The notes beneath the pieces were generated by a model that searched no databases, was not told where the DNA came from, and worked only from the letters and a program-made list of their open reading frames with translations. From Calliopsis andreniformis (Eukaryota > Arthropoda > Insecta > Hymenoptera > Andrenidae): 64,000 nucleotides of DNA. The DNA lies in assembly GCF_051401765.1 (NCBI RefSeq), contig NW_027480546.1:744001-808000 (forward strand), given 5' to 3'. This document shows positions 1 to 13,300 of this stretch, one piece after another; position 1 is the first letter of the stretch; the number at the start of each line of letters is the position of its first letter. The position numbers and the translations under genes were made by a program.

Positions 1-363
1 ACCATAATGATCTTAATGATGATCATGATATTCATCATAATTATACCAAGATCCATAATAAGCATAGTAACCATAATAATAAACATAATAAGCTTTGAAA
101 TAATCATAATAACCGTTATACTAGCCATAGTAACCATAATAATCATAATAACCATAATAATCATAATAACTATAGTAATAACCATAATAAGCTTTGAAAT
201 AATCATAATAACCGTTATACTAGCCATAGTAACCATAATAATCATAATAACTATAATAATCATAATAGTGATAATAATAACCGTAATAAACTTGGAAATA
301 ATCATATTTATCATTATAATAGCTATAATAACCATAAAAATCATAGTAGCCATAATAATCTGA
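1..363. repeat. Monomer 0 (partial, 3' part)
   Basis: Tail of a monomer cut by the window start. It matches the tail of monomer 18 (offset 17,578) and contains a 99-bp module twice in tandem, between AGCTTTGAAAT at 91 and at 190. Confidence 0.85.
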
Positions 364-1428
364 ATGTTGATCCTAATAATCATACTAACAACCATAATAA
401 TCATAGTGATCATCATAATAATTACAATAATCATAATAATCGTAATTGTAATGTTAATGACCATATCAATAATCACAATAATCATAGTAACCATAATAAT
501 CTTAACGATGATCATAATATCGATGATAATTATACCAAGATCCGTAATAATCATAATAATCATAATAATAACCCTAATGTGTTCGGAAATAATCATAATA
601 TACATTATACTTGCCATAACAACCATAATAGTCATAATAGCCATAATAATCATAATAGTCGTAATAATAACAATAATAAACTTGGAAATAATGGTAATAA
701 TCATTATAATAGTCATAATAGCCATAAAAATCACAATGGCCATAATAATCAGAATGGTGATCATAATAATCATACTAGCAACCATAATGATCATGGTAGT
801 CATCATAATAAACACAATAGTCATGGAAATAATCTTAATAACCATTATTATTAACGTAATAACCATAATCATCGTAATAACCGTAATGATCTTAATGATG
901 ACCATAATATTCATCATAATTATACCTAGACATATAATAATCAGAATAATCATAATAATAAACATAATAAGCTTTGAAATACTCATAATAACCTTCATAC
1001 TAGCCATAATAACCATAATAATCATAATAACTAGAGTAATCATAATAGTCATAATAATCGCAATAACCATAATGATCTTAATGATGATCATTATATTCAT
1101 CATAATTATACCAAGATCCATAATAATCATAGTAACCATAATAATAAACATAATAAGCATTGAAATAATCATAATAACCGTTATACTAGCCATAGAAGCC
1201 ATAATAATCATAATAAACATAATCATCATAATAATTATATTAATAACCATAATAAGCTTGGAAATAATCATCATAAGTATTATACTAGCCATAATAATCA
1301 TAATAATCATAATAACTATAATAATCATAATAGTCATAATAATAACCATAATAAACTTGGAAATAACCGTATTTATCATTATCATAGCTATAATAACCAT
1401 AAAAATCATAATAGCCATAATAATCTGA
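364..1428. repeat. Monomer 1, 1065 bp, T subfamily
   Basis: Head word GTGTTCGG near 579; variants AACGATGATC and ATATCGATG. Counterparts are monomers 19 and 31. Carries AAGCATTG, which removes one of the usual AAGCTT sites. Confidence 0.85.
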
Positions 1429-2484
1429 ATGTTGATCCTAATAATCATACTAACAACCATAATAATCATAGTGATCATCATAATAACTACAATAATCATA
1501 ATAATCGTAATTGAAATGTTAATAAGCATAGCAATAATCACAATAATCATAGTAACCATAATAATCTTAATGATGATCATAATATCCATGATAATTATAG
1601 CAAGATCCGTAATAATCATCATAATCATAATAATAACCATAATGGGTTCGGAAATAATCATAATATACATTATACTAGCCATAACAACCATAATAGTCAT
1701 AATAGCCATAATAATCATAATAGTCGTAATAATAACAATAATGAACTTGGAAACAATCGTAATAATCATTATAATAGTCATAATAGCCATAAAAATCACA
1801 ATAGCCATAATAATCAGAATGGTGATCATAATAATCATACTAACAACCATGATGATCATAGTAATCATCATAATAAACAGAATAGTCATGGAAATAATCT
1901 TTATAACCGTTATTATTAACGTAATAACCATAATCACTTTAATAACCATAATGATCTCAATGATGACCATAATATTCATCATAATTATACTAAGACAAAT
2001 AATAATCAGAGTAATCATAATAATAAACATAATAAGCTTTGAAATAATCATAATAACCTTTATACTAGCCATAATAACCATAATAATCATAATAACTAGA
2101 ATAATCATAATAGTCATAATAATCGCAATAACCATAATGATCTTAATGATGATCATGATATTCATCATAATTAAACCAAGATCCATAATAAGCATAGTAA
2201 CCATAATAATATACATAATAAGCTTTGAAATAATCATAATAACCGTTATACTAGCCATAGTAACCATAATAATCATAATAACCATAATAATCTTAATAAT
2301 TATAGTATTAACCATAATAAGCTTGGAAATAACCATAATAAGCATTATACTAGCCATAATAATCATAATAACTATAATAATCATAGTAGTCATAATAATA
2401 ACCATAATAAACTTGGAAATAGTCATATTTAACATTATAATAGCAATAATAGCCATAAAAATCATAATAGCCATAATAATCTGA
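1429..2484. repeat. Monomer 2, 1056 bp, S subfamily
   Basis: Marked by GTAATTGAAATG and ATTATAGCAAGATCC. Same type as monomers 5, 20 and 32. Its tail has AATTAAACCAAGATCC and CATATTTAACATT. Confidence 0.85.
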
Positions 2485-3549
2485 ATGTTGATCATAATAA
2501 TCATACTAACAGCCATAATAGTCATAGTGATCATCATAATAACTACAATAATCATAATAATCTTAATTGTAATGTTAATAAGCATAGCAATAATCACAAT
2601 AATCATAGTAACCATAATAATCTTAATGATGATCATAATATCCATGATAATTATACCAAGATCCGTAATAATCATAATAATCATAATAATAACCATAATG
2701 GGTTCGGACATAACCATAATATACATTATACTAGCCATAACAACCATAATAGTCATAATAGCCATAATAATCATAATAGTCGTAATAATAACAATAATGA
2801 ACTAGGAAATAATCGTAATAATCATAATAATAGTCATAATAGCCATATAAATCACAATAGCCGTAATAATCAGAATGGTGATCATAATAATCATACTAAC
2901 AACCATAATGATCATAGTAATCAACATAATAAACAGAATAGTCATGGAAATAATCTTAATAATGGTTATTATTTACGTAATAACCATAATCACCTTAATA
3001 ACCATAATGATCTCAATGACGACAATAATATTCATCATAATTATACTAAGACAAATAATAATCAGAGTAATCATAATATTAAACAAAATAAGCTTTGAAA
3101 TAATCATAATAACCTTTATACTAGCCATAGTAACCATAGTAATCATAATAACTAGAATAATCACAATAGTCACAATAATCGCAATAACCATAATGATCTT
3201 AATGATGATCATGATATTCATCATAATTATACCAAGATCCATAATAAGCATAGTAACCATAATAATAAACATCATAAGCTTCGAAATAATCATAATAACC
3301 GTTATACTAGCCATAGTAACCATAATAATCATAATAACCATAATCATCATAATAATTATATTAATAAACATAATAAGCTTGGAAATAATCATCATAGGTA
3401 TTATACTAGCCACAATAATCATAGTAATCATAATAACTATAATAATCATAATAGTCATAATAATAACCATAATAAACTTGGAAATAATCATATTTATCAT
3501 TATAATAGCAATAATAACCATAAAAATCATAATAGCCATAATAATCTGA
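2485..3549. repeat. Monomer 3, 1065 bp, S subfamily (GGACAT form)
   Basis: Begins ATGTTGATCATAATAATC and has GGGTTCGGACATAACC. Same type as monomers 6, 21 and 33. ATTTACGTAATAACC replaces the usual ATTAACGTAATAACC near 2,970, and GACGACAAT occurs near 3,020. Confidence 0.85.
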
Positions 3550-4614
3550 ATGTTGATCCTAATAATCATACTAACAACCATGATAATCATAGTGATTATC
3601 ATAATAACTACAATAATCATAATAATCGTAATTGTAATGTTAATAAGCATAGCAATAATCACAATAATCATAGTAACCATAATAATCTTAATGATGATCA
3701 TAATATCCATGATAATTATACCAAGATCCGTAATAATCATCATAATCATAATAATAACCATAGTGGGTTCGGAAATAATCATAATATACATTATTCTAGC
3801 CATAACAACCATAATAGTCATAATAGCCATAATAATCATAATAGTCGTAATAATAACAATAATGAACTAGGAAATAATCGTAATAATCATTATAATAGCC
3901 ATAATAGCCATAAAAATCACAATAGCCATAATAATCAGAATGGTGATCATAATAATCATACTAACAACCATGATGATCATAGTAATCATCATAATAAACA
4001 GAATAGTCATGGAAATAATCTTTATAACCGTTATTATTAACGTAATAACCATAATCACCTTAATAACCATAATGATCTCAATGATGACCATAATATTCAT
4101 CATAATTATACTAAGACATATAATAATCAGAATAATCATAATAATAAACATAATAAGCTTTGAAATACTCATAATAACCTTCATACTAGCCATAATAACC
4201 ATAATAATCATAATAACTAGAGTAATCATAATAGTCATAATAATCGCAATAACCATAATGATCTTAATGATGATCATTATATTCATCATAATTATACCAA
4301 GATCCATAATAATCATAGTAACCATAATAATAAACATAATAAGCATTGAAATAATCATAATAACCGTTATACTAGCCATAGAAGCCATAATAATCATAAT
4401 AAACATAATCATCATAATAATTATATTAATAACCATAATAAGCTTGGAAATAATCATCATAAGTATTATACTAGCCATAATAATCATAATAATCATAATA
4501 ACTATAATAATCATAATAGTCATAATAATAACCATAATAAACTTGGAAATAACCGTATTTATCATTATCATAGCTATAATAACCATAAAAATCATAATAG
4601 CCATAATAATCTGA
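3550..4614. repeat. Monomer 4, 1065 bp, hybrid of monomer-7 head and monomer-1 tail
   Basis: The head has CATAGTGGGTTCGG, as in monomers 7, 22 and 34. After the CTAAGACA junction (4111-4118) the tail is that of monomer 1, including AAATACTCATAATAACC and ATAGAAGCCATAATAATC. Confidence 0.85.
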
Positions 4615-5670
4615 ATGTTGATCCTAATAATCATACTAACAACCATAATAATCATAGTGATCATCATAATAACTACAATAATCATAATAATCGTAATTGA
4701 AATGTTAATAAGCATAGCAATAATCACAATAATCATAGTAACCATAATAATCTTAATGATGATCATAATATCCATGATAATTATAGCAAGATCCGTAATA
4801 ATCATCATAATCATAATAATAACCATAATGGGTTCGGAAATAATCATAATATACATTATACTAGCCATAACAACCATAATAGTCATAATAGCCATAATAA
4901 TCATAATAGTCGTAATAATAACAATAATGAACTTGGAAACAATCGTAATAATCATTATAATAGTCATAATAGCCATAAAAATCACAATAGCCATAATAAT
5001 CAGAATGGTGATCATAATAATCATACTAACAACCATGATGATCATAGTAATCATCATAATAAACAGAATAGTCATGGAAATAATCTTTATAACCGTTATT
5101 ATTAACGTAATAACCATAATCACTTTAATAACCATAATGATCTCAATGATGACCATAATATTCATCATAATTATACTAAGACAAATAATAATCAGAGTAA
5201 TCATAATAATAAACATAATAAGCTTTGAAATAATCATAATAACCTTTATACTAGCCATAATAACCATAATAATCATAATAACTAGAATAATCATAATAGT
5301 CATAATAATCGCAATAACCATAATGATCTTAATGATGATCATGATATTCATCATAATTAAACCAAGATCCATAATAAGCATAGTAACCATAATAATATAC
5401 ATAATAAGCTTTGAAATAATCATAATAACCGTTATACTAGCCATAGTAACCATAATAATCATAATAACCATAATAATCTTAATAATTATAGTATTAACCA
5501 TAATAAGCTTGGAAATAACCATAATAAGCATTATACTAGCCATAATAATCATAATAACTATAATAATCATAGTAGTCATAATAATAACCATAATAAACTT
5601 GGAAATAGTCATATTTAACATTATAATAGCAATAATAGCCATAAAAATCATAATAGCCATAATAATCTGA
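4615..5670. repeat. Monomer 5, 1056 bp, S subfamily
   Basis: Copy of monomer 2 at offset 3,186, with no difference found in the translated positions compared. Confidence 0.85.
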
Positions 5671-6735
5671 ATGTTGATCATAATAATCATACTAACAGCC
5701 ATAATAGTCATAGTGATCATCATAATAACTACAATAATCATAATAATCTTAATTGTAATGTTAATAAGCATAGCAATAATCACAATAATCATAGTAACCA
5801 TAATAATCTTAATGATGATCATAATATCCATGATAATTATACCAAGATCCGTAATAATCATAATAATCATAATAATAACCATAATGGGTTCGGACATAAC
5901 CATAATATACATTATACTAGCCATAACAACCATAATAGTCATAATAGCCATAATAATCATAATAGTCGTAATAATAACAATAATGAACTAGGAAATAATC
6001 GTAATAATCATAATAATAGTCATAATAGCCATATAAATCACAATAGCCGTAATAATCAGAATGGTGATCATAATAATCATACTAACAACCATAATGATCA
6101 TAGTAATCAACATAATAAACAGAATAGTCATGGAAATAATCTTAATAATGGTTATTATTTACGTAATAACCATAATCACCTTAATAACCATAATGATCTC
6201 AATGACGACAATAATATTCATCATAATTATACTAAGACAAATAATAATCAGAGTAATCATAATATTAAACAAAATAAGCTTTGAAATAATCATAATAACC
6301 TTTATACTAGCCATAGTAACCATAGTAATCATAATAACTAGAATAATCACAATAGTCACAATAATCGCAATAACCATAATGATCTTAATGATGATCATGA
6401 TATTCATCATAATTATACCAAGATCCATAATAAGCATAGTAACCATAATAATAAACATCATAAGCTTCGAAATAATCATAATAACCGTTATACTAGCCAT
6501 AGTAACCATAATAATCATAATAACCATAATCATCATAATAATTATATTAATAAACATAATAAGCTTGGAAATAATCATCATAGGTATTATACTAGCCACA
6601 ATAATCATAGTAATCATAATAACTATAATAATCATAATAGTCATAATAATAACCATAATAAACTTGGAAATAATCATATTTATCATTATAATAGCAATAA
6701 TAACCATAAAAATCATAATAGCCATAATAATCTGA
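5671..6735. repeat. Monomer 6, 1065 bp, S subfamily (GGACAT form)
   Basis: Copy of monomer 3 at offset 3,186, including ATTTACGTAATAACC and GACGACAAT. Confidence 0.85.
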
Positions 6736-7791
6736 ATGTTGATCCTAATAATCATACTAACAACCATGATAATCATAGTGATTATCATAATAACTACAAT
6801 AATCATAATAATCGTAATTGTAATGTTAATAAGCATAGCAATAATCACAATAATCATAGTAACCATAATAATCTTAATGATGATCATAATATCCATGATA
6901 ATTATACCAAGATCCGTAATAATCATCATAATCATAATAATAACCATAGTGGGTTCGGAAATAATCATAATATACATTATTCTAGCCATAACAACCATAA
7001 TAGTCATAATAGCCATAATAATCATAATAGTCGTAATAATAACAATAATGAACTAGGAAATAATCGTAATAATCATTATAATAGCCATAATAGCCATAAA
7101 AATCACAATAGCCATAATAATCAGAATGGTGATCATAATAATCATACTAACAACCATGATGATCATAGTAATCATCATAATAAACAGAATAGTCATGGAA
7201 ATAATCTTTATAACCGTTATTATTAACGTAATAACCATAATCACCTTAATAACCATAATGATCTCAATGATGACCATAATATTCATCATAATTATACTAA
7301 GACAAATAATAATCAGAGTAATCATAATAATAAACATAATAAGCTTTGAAATAATCATAATAACCTTTATACTAGCCATAATAACCATAATAATCATAAT
7401 AACTAGAATAATCATAATAGTCATAATAATCGCAATAACCATAATGATCTTAATGATGATCATGATATTCATCATAATTAAACCAAGATCCATAATAAGC
7501 ATAGTAACCATAATAATATACATAATAAGCTTTGAAATAATCATAATAACCGTTATACTAGCCATAGTAACCATAATAATCATAATAACCATAATAATCT
7601 TAATAATTATAGTATTAACCATAATAAGCTTGGAAATAACCATAATAAGCATTATACTAGCCATAATAATCATAATAACTATAATAATCATAGTAGTCAT
7701 AATAATAACCATAATAAACTTGGAAATAGTCATATTTAACATTATAATAGCAATAATAGCCATAAAAATCATAATAGCCATAATAATCTGA
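6736..7791. repeat. Monomer 7, 1056 bp, S subfamily
   Basis: Has CATAGTGGGTTCGG and a tail with AATTAAACCAAGATCC. Counterparts are monomers 22 and 34. It supplied the head of hybrid monomer 4. Confidence 0.85.
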
Positions 7792-8758
7792 ATGTTGATC
7801 ATAATAATCATACTAACAGCCATAATAGTCATAGTGATCATCATAATAACTACAATAATCATAATAATCGTAATTGTAATGTTAATAAGCATAGCAATAA
7901 TCACGATAATCATAGTAACCATAATAATCTTAATGATGATCATAATATCCATGATAATTATACCAAGATCCGTAATAATCATAATAATCATAATAATAAC
8001 CATAATGGGTTCGGACATAACCATAATATACATTATACTAGCCATAACAACCATAATAGTCATAATAGCCATAATAATCATAATAGTCGTAATAATAACA
8101 ATAATGAACTAGGAAATAATCGTAATAATCATAATAATAGTCATAATAGCCATATAAATCACAATAGCCGTAATAATCAGAATGGTGATCATAATAATCA
8201 TACTAACAACCATAATGATCATAGTAATCAACATAATAAACAGAATAGTCATTGGAAATAATCTTAATAATGGTTATTATTAACGTAATAACCATAATCA
8301 CCTTAATACCCATAATGATCTCAATGATGACAATAATATTCATCATAATTATACTAAGACAAATAATAATCAGAGTAATCATAATATTAAACAAAATAAG
8401 CTTTGAAATAATCATAATAACCTTTATACTAGCCATAGTAACCATAATAATCATAATAACTAGAATAATCATAATAGTCATAATAATCGCAATAACCATA
8501 ATGATCTTAATGATGATCATGATATTCATCATAATTATACCAAGATCCATAATAAGCATAGTAACCATAATAATAAACATAATAAGCTTTGAAATAATCA
8601 TAATAACCGTTATACTAGCCATAGTAACCATAATAATCATAATAACTATAATAATCATAATAGTGATAATAATAACCGTAATAAACTTGGAAATAACCAT
8701 ATTTATCATTATAATAGCTATAATAACCATAAAAATCATAATAGCCATAATAATCTGA
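7792..8758. repeat. Monomer 8, 967 bp, hybrid, one-base insertion
   Basis: The head matches monomers 23 and 35, with GGACAT and the inserted T in GTCATTGGAAATAATC near 8,252. From about 8,446 the tail is that of monomer 13. The length equals 966 + 1, which is 99 bp shorter than the 1,066-bp monomers with the same head. Confidence 0.82.
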
Positions 8759-9067
8759 ATGTTGATCCTAATAATCATACTAACAACCGTAATAACCATA
8801 GTGATCATCATAATAATTACAATAATCATAATAATCGTAATTGTAATGTTAATGAGCATAGCAATAATCACAATAATCATAGTAACCATAATAATCTTAA
8901 TGATGATCATAATATCCATGATAATTATACCAAGATCCGTAATAATCATAATAATCATAATAATAACCCTAATGTGTTCGGAGATAATCATAATATACAT
9001 TATACTTGCCATAACAACCATAATAGTCATAATAACCATAATAATCATAATAGCCATAATAATCTGA
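8759..9067. repeat. Monomer 9, 309-bp short unit, T subfamily
   Basis: A truncated head-only unit with CCCTAATGTGTTCGG and CTTGCCATAACAACC. It joins directly to the next monomer start. Same unit as monomers 14 and 27. Confidence 0.85.
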
Positions 9068-10132
9068 ATGTTGATCATAATAATCATACTAACAGCCATA
9101 ATAGTCATAGTGATCATCATAATAACTACAATAATCATAATAATCGTAATTGTAATGTTAATAAGCATAGCAATAATCACAATAATCATAGTAACCATAA
9201 TAATCTTAATGATGATCATAATATCCATGATAATTATACCAAGATCCGTAATAAACATAATAATCATAATAATAACCATAATGGGTTCGGACATAACCAT
9301 AATATACATTATACTAGCCATAACAACCATAATAGTCATAATAGCCATAATAATCATAATAGTCGTAATAATAACAATAATGAACTAGGAAATAATCGTA
9401 ATAATCATAATAATAGTCATAATAGCCATATATATCACAATAGCCATAATAATCAGAATGGTGATCATAATAATCATACTAACAACCATAATGATCATAG
9501 TAATCATCATAATAAACAGAATAGTCATGGAAATAATCTTAATAATGGTTATTATTAACGTAATAACCATAATCACCTTAATAACCATAATGATCTCAAT
9601 GATGACAATAATATTCATCATAATTATACTAAGACAAATAATAATCAGAGTAATCATAATAATAAACAAAATAAGCTTTGAAATAATCATAATCACCTTT
9701 ATACTAGCCATAGTAACCATACTAATCATAATAACTAGAATAATCATAATAGTCATAATAATCGCAATAACCATAATGATCTTAATGATGATCATGATAT
9801 TCATCATAATTATACCAAGATCCGTAATAAGCATAGTAACCATAATAATAAACATAATAGGCTTCGAAATAATCATAATAACCGTTATACTAGCCATAGT
9901 AACCATAATAATCATAATAACCATAATCATCATAATAACTATATTAATAACCATAATAAGCTTGGAAATAATCATCATAAGTATTATACTAGCCATAATA
10001 ATCATAATAATCATAATAACTATAATAATCATAATAGTCATAATAATAACCATAATAAACTTGGAAATAATCATATTTATCATTATAATAGCAATAATAA
10101 CCATAAAAATCATAATAGCCATAATAATCTGA
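9068..10132. repeat. Monomer 10, 1065 bp, S subfamily (GGACAT form)
   Basis: Used here to map the internal modules. The GGA-type module words end at 9291, 9390, 9531, 9681, 9867, 9966 and 10065, so three intervals are exactly 99 bp. The counterpart is monomer 15; its tail reappears in hybrid monomer 23. Confidence 0.85.
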
Positions 10133-11287
10133 ATGTTGATCCTAATAATCATACTAACAACGATAATAATCAAAGTGATTATCATAATAACTACAATAAT
10201 CATAATAATCGTAATTGTAATGTTAATAAGCATAGCAGTAATCACAATAATCATAGTAACCATAATAATCTTAATGATGATCATAATATCCATGATAATT
10301 ATACCAAGATCCGTAATAATCATAATAATCATAATAATAACCATAATGGGTCCGGAAATAAACATAATATACTTTATACTAGCCATAACAACCATAATAG
10401 TCATAATAGCCATAATAATCATAATAGTCGTAATAATAACAATAATGAACTAGGAAATAATCGTAATAATCATAATAACAGTCATAATAGCCATATAAAT
10501 CACAATAGCCATAATAATCAGAATGGTGATCATAATAATCATACTAACAACCATAATGATCATAGTAATCATCATAATAAACAGAATAGTCATGGAAATA
10601 ATCTTAATAACCATTATTATTAACGTAATAACCATAATCATCGTAATAACCATAATGATCTTAATGATGACCATAATATTCATCATAATTATACCTAGAC
10701 ATATAATAATCAGATTAATCATAATAATAAACATAATAAGCTTTGAAATAATCATAATAACCGTTATACTAGCCATAGTAACCATACTAATCATAATAAC
10801 CATAATAATCATAATAATTATAATAATAACCATAATAAGCTTTGAAATAATCATAATAACCTTCATACTAGCCATAATAACCATAATAATCATAATAACT
10901 AGAGTAATCATAATAGTCATAATAATCGCAATAACCATAATGATCTTAATGATGATCATGATATTCATCATAATTATACCAAGATCCATAATAATCATAG
11001 TAACCATAATAATAAACATAATAAGTTTTGAAATAATCATAATAACCGTTATACTAGCCATAGTAACCATAATAATCATAATAACCATAATAACCATAAT
11101 AATTATAGTAATAACCATAATAAGCTTGGAAATAATCATAATAAGCATTATACTAGCCATAATAATCATAATAACTATAATAATCATACTAGTCATAATA
11201 ATACCCATAATAAACTTGGAAATAATCATATTTATCATTATAATAGCAATAATAACCATAAAGATCATAATAGCCATAATAATCTGA
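10133..11287. repeat. Monomer 11, 1155 bp, P subfamily
   Basis: Longer than the standard unit by 90 bp; two AGCTTTGAAAT words lie 99 bp apart (10,739 and 10,838). Counterparts are monomers 16, 24 and the body of 28. It includes a 60-base stretch without G (10,779-10,838). Confidence 0.85.
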
Positions 11288-12352
11288 ATGTTGATCCTAA
11301 TAATCATACTAACAACCATAATAATCATAGTGATCATCATAATAACTACAATAATCATAATAATCGTAATTGTAATGTTAATAAGCATAGCAATAATCCC
11401 AATAATCATAGTAACCATAATAATCTTAATGATGATCATAATATCCATGATAATTATACCAAGATCCGTAATAATCATAATAATCATAATAATAACCATA
11501 ATGGGTTCGGAAATAATCATAATATACATTATACTAGCCATATCAACCATAATAGTCATAATAGCCATAATAATCATAATAGTCGTAATAATAACAATAA
11601 TGAACTAGGAAATAATCGTAATAATCATAATAATAGTCATAATAGCCATATAAATCACAATAGCCGTAATAATCAGAATGGTGATCATAATAATCATACT
11701 AACAACCATAATGATCATAGTAATCAACATAATAAACAGAATAGTCATGAAAATAATCTTAATAATGGTTATTATTAACGTAATAACCATAATCACCTTA
11801 ATAACCATAATGATCTCAATGATGACAATAATATTCATCATAATTATACTAAGACAAATAATAATCAGAGTAATCATAATATTAAACAAAATAAGCTTTG
11901 TAATAATCATAATAACCTTTATACTAGCCATAGTAACCATAGTAATCATAATAACTAGAATAATCATAATAGTCATAATAATCGCAATAACCATAATGAT
12001 CTTAATGATGATCATGATATTCATCATAATTATACCAAGATCCATAATAAGCATAGTAACCATAATAATAAACATAATAAGCTTCGAAATAATCATAATA
12101 ACCGTTATACTAGCCATAGTAACCATAATAATCATAATAAACATAATAATCACAGTAATCATAATAATAAACATAATAAGCTTTGAAATAAGCATAATAA
12201 CCTTTATACTAGCCATAATAACCATAATAATCATAATAACTAGAATAATCGTACTAGTCATAATAATACCCATAAGAAACTTGGTAATAATCATATTTAT
12301 CATTATAATAGCAATAATAACCATAAATATCATAATAGCCATAATAATCAGA
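11288..12352. repeat. Monomer 12, 1065 bp, S subfamily
   Basis: Has AATCCCAATAATC near 11,396 and CATATCAACC. Same as monomer 25. Its head also matches monomers 17 and 29, but its tail after about 12,150 does not. Confidence 0.85.
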
Positions 12353-13300
12353 ATGTTGATCCTAATAATCATACTAACAACAATAATAATCATAGTGATC
12401 ATCATAATAACTACAATAATCATAATAATCGTAATTGAAATGTTAATAAGCGTAGCAATAATCACAATAATCATAGTAACCATAATAATCTTAATGATGA
12501 TCAAAATATCCATGATAATTATACCAAGATCCGTAATAACCATAATAATCATAATAATAACCATAATGGGTCCGGAAATAACCATAATATACTTTATACT
12601 AGCCAGAACAACCATAATAGTCATTATAGCCATAATAATCATAATAGTCGTAATAATAACAATAATGAACTAGGAAATAATCGTAATAATCATAATAATA
12701 GTCATAATAGCCATATAAATCACAATAGCCATAATAATCAGAATGGTGATCATAATAATCATACTAACAACCATAATGATCATAGTAATCATCATAATAA
12801 ACAGAATAGTCATGGAAATAATCTTAATAATCATTGTTATTAACGTAATAACCATAATAATCTTAATGATGACATTAATATACATCATAATTATACTAAG
12901 ACAAATAATAATCAGAGTAATCATAATAATAAACATAATAAGCTTTGAAATAATAATAATAACCTTTATACTAGCCATAATAACCATAATAATCATAATA
13001 ACTAGAATAATCATAATAGTCATAATAATCGCAATAACCATAATGATCTTAATGATGATCATGATATTCATCATAATTATACCAAGATCCATAATAAGCA
13101 TAGTAACCATAATAATAAACATAATAAGCTTTGAAATAATCATAATAACCGTTATACTAGCCATAGTAACCATAATAATCATAATAACTATAATAATCAT
13201 AATAGTGATAATAATAACCGTAATAAACTTGGAAATAACCATATTTATCATTATAATAGCTATAATAACCATAAAAATCATAATAGCCATAATAATCTGA
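12353..13300. repeat. Monomer 13, 948 bp, P subfamily
   Basis: Landmark preceded by CAG rather than CTG (AATCAGAATGTTGATCC). Marked by AAGCGTAGC, GATCAAAATATCC and GCCAGAACAACC. Same as monomer 26; its head recurs in monomer 53. Confidence 0.85.

Larger units (their letters stand above)
933..4118. repeat. 3,186-bp tandem duplication, copy 1
   Basis: This segment of three monomer lengths (1065+1056+1065) is followed directly by a second copy. The conceptual translations I compared in the two copies are identical. Both copies share variants absent from the matching places in blocks B and C: AAGCATTG instead of AAGCTTTG (near 1159 and 4345), and TTATTCTAG instead of TTATACTAG (near 3793 and 6979). 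The duplication is therefore younger than the split from those blocks. Confidence 0.85.
4119..7304. repeat. 3,186-bp tandem duplication, copy 2
   Basis: This is the second copy of 933-4118. The boundary falls inside monomer 4: sequence up to CTAAGACA (ending 4118) is monomer-7 type, while from TATAATAATCAGAATA onward it is monomer-1 type. The breakpoint is thus resolved to a few bases of shared sequence, which fits homologous unequal exchange between two monomers. Confidence 0.85.
8446..12150. repeat. About 3.7-kb segment, copy 1 of a 4,542-bp-period duplication
   Basis: From 8446 the sequence matches 12,988 onward at a constant offset of 4,542 bp, through a short 309-bp monomer, a 1,065-bp monomer, a 1,155-bp monomer and most of another 1,065-bp one. 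The match ends near 12,150, where this copy enters a tail with ATCACAGTAATC that the second copy lacks. Confidence 0.75.

Noticed and set aside
364..1428. Ile-rich + strand open frames beginning at ATGTTGATC in nearly every monomer
   Set aside because: The start and the preceding TGA are simply part of the repeated landmark CTGAATGTTGATC. The predicted peptides are about two-thirds Ile with no charged or structured segments and change frame at one-base indels.
3550..4614. Transposon or retroelement carrying the repeats
   Set aside because: No terminal inverted repeats, long terminal repeats, target-site duplications, poly-A tails or recognisable transposase or reverse transcriptase motifs were found; all junctions are monomer-to-monomer.
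8974..9558. Asn/His-rich open frame of 194 codons on the + strand (also at 13,516 and 26,633)
   Set aside because: It starts at a GTG inside the satellite, is written entirely in AAT, CAT and AAC words, crosses a monomer boundary and overlaps open frames on both strands. No domain, ribosome binding site or promoter context is visible.
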